Shown here piece by piece: positions 63,579-64,000 of a stretch of DNA of 64,000 nt. The stretch is from Allobosea sp. UNC402CLCol. GTDB taxonomy: Bacteria > Pseudomonadota > Alphaproteobacteria > Rhizobiales > Beijerinckiaceae. The notes under the pieces were generated by a model. It was not told where the DNA came from, did no database searches, and was given only the letters and a program-made list of their open reading frames with translations. Numbering within the stretch: the first letter of the stretch is position 1; each line of letters begins with the position of its first letter. The DNA is taken from NCBI RefSeq assembly GCF_000745475.1, contig NZ_JQJJ01000009.1, positions 62,001 to 126,000 of the forward strand, read 5' to 3'. Both the position numbers and the translations under genes were made by a program.

Positions 63579-64000
63579 ATGACCGAAGCCGCCCCGACCA
63601 CCCTTGCCGATCTGCGCAGCGAAATCGACCGCATCGACAGCACGATGCATGCGCTGCTGATGGAGCGCTCGCAGATCATCGAGACGCTGATCTCGATCAA
63701 GAAGACGCAAGCCTCCGGCTCCGCCTTCCGCCCCGGCCGCGAGGCCGACATCATGAAGCGGCTCGCGCTCAGCCATAAGGGCCTCCTGCCGCTCGACACC
63801 GTCGAGAGCGTCTGGCGCATCATCATCGCCACCTTCACCTATGTGCAGGCGCCTTATTCGGTCCATGCCGATGTTTCGGGCGGCGACCCGGCGATGCGCG
63901 ATTCCGCCCGCTTCCATTTCGGCTTCACGGTGCCTTTCGTCCCGCATGAGGACGCCCGCGCCGTAATCCGCGCCGTTGCGGAATCCGCCGGCGACCTCGG
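63579..64000 (+). CDS. Chorismate mutase, AroQ class (partial, runs off window end)
   Basis: 140 codons from the ATG at 63579 remain open at the window edge. The AroQ helical domain spans about residues 8-92 (LADLRSEIDRIDSTMHALLM, ERSQIIETLISIKKTQASGS, RPGREADIMKRLAL), including the catalytic-region Arg/Lys positions. A further segment continues after FTYVQAPYSVHA, so the protein is longer than a minimal mutase. It turns chorismate into prephenate for phenylalanine and tyrosine, complementing the monofunctional PheA at 12648. In many Hyphomicrobiales hisC follows next. Confidence 0.9.
   Translation, partial: MTEAAPTTLADLRSEIDRIDSTMHALLMERSQIIETLISIKKTQASGSAFRPGREADIMKRLALSHKGLLPLDTVESVWRIIIATFTYVQAPYSVHADVSGGDPAMRDSARFHFGFTVPFVPHEDARAVIRAVAESAGDL

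Overview
The window reads as chromosomal DNA from a high-GC alphaproteobacterium of the order Hyphomicrobiales (Rhizobiales). A Bosea-like or related genus is my best guess. This rests on GC-rich codon use, the neighbourhoods cycM-like cytochrome c / kdsB / pheA, ptsP-prfA-prmC-DUF4167 and metW-metX divergent from chorismate mutase, and dispersed palindromic repeats of the kind common in this order. It is inference from gene content; no database was searched. No rRNA, tRNA, CRISPR array, phage or insertion sequence was recognised. The window is mostly core metabolism with a few accessory islets.

1-11.1 kb: the end of a Tad-type pilus gene pair (tadG-like, cut by the window edge, and tadE-like), a small conserved membrane protein coupled to a chemotaxis receptor, then a tightly packed minus-strand operon yejA-DUF4260-yejB-yejE-yejF-deoB for peptide import and nucleoside salvage. 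11.1-16 kb: membrane-bound cytochrome c, kdsB, pheA, a PCMT-like methyltransferase, a small conserved protein and a dienelactone hydrolase. 15.8-23.5 kb: hpxZ coupled to an amidase, nudC, then the valine pathway (acyl-CoA dehydrogenase, a small foreign-looking membrane protein, mmsB, mmsA) with a divergent LysR regulator.

23.5-31.6 kb: a two-receiver diguanylate cyclase whose start codon lies in a perfect palindrome, an Fe3+-type ABC importer (permease and binding protein), transaldolase, an HdeD-like protein, and a YceI / cytochrome b561 pair. The b561 N-terminus contains an in-frame copy of a dispersed repeat. 31.9-40.2 kb: a lysine/2-aminoadipate/glutarate degradation cluster (amaB-like dehydrogenase, glutaryl-CoA dehydrogenase, class III CoA-transferase, ThDP-dependent enzyme, LysR, DAO-family oxidoreductase), with long palindromes in the two operon spacers.

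40.2-46.5 kb: DinB-like protein, exporters (LysE type, split chromate transporter, CDF-like), an M20 peptidase, and a TetR regulator with a clear operator facing a small membrane protein. 46.5-51.1 kb: trehalose block (GH15 hydrolase, otsB, divergent otsA). 51.3-57.4 kb: ptsP, prfA, a small secreted protein, prmC and a DUF4167 protein with a long leader. 57.4-64 kb: MOSC and DUF2293 proteins, clpB, metW-metX and the start of a chorismate mutase. Three dispersed-repeat families and several intrinsic-terminator-like hairpins are annotated.
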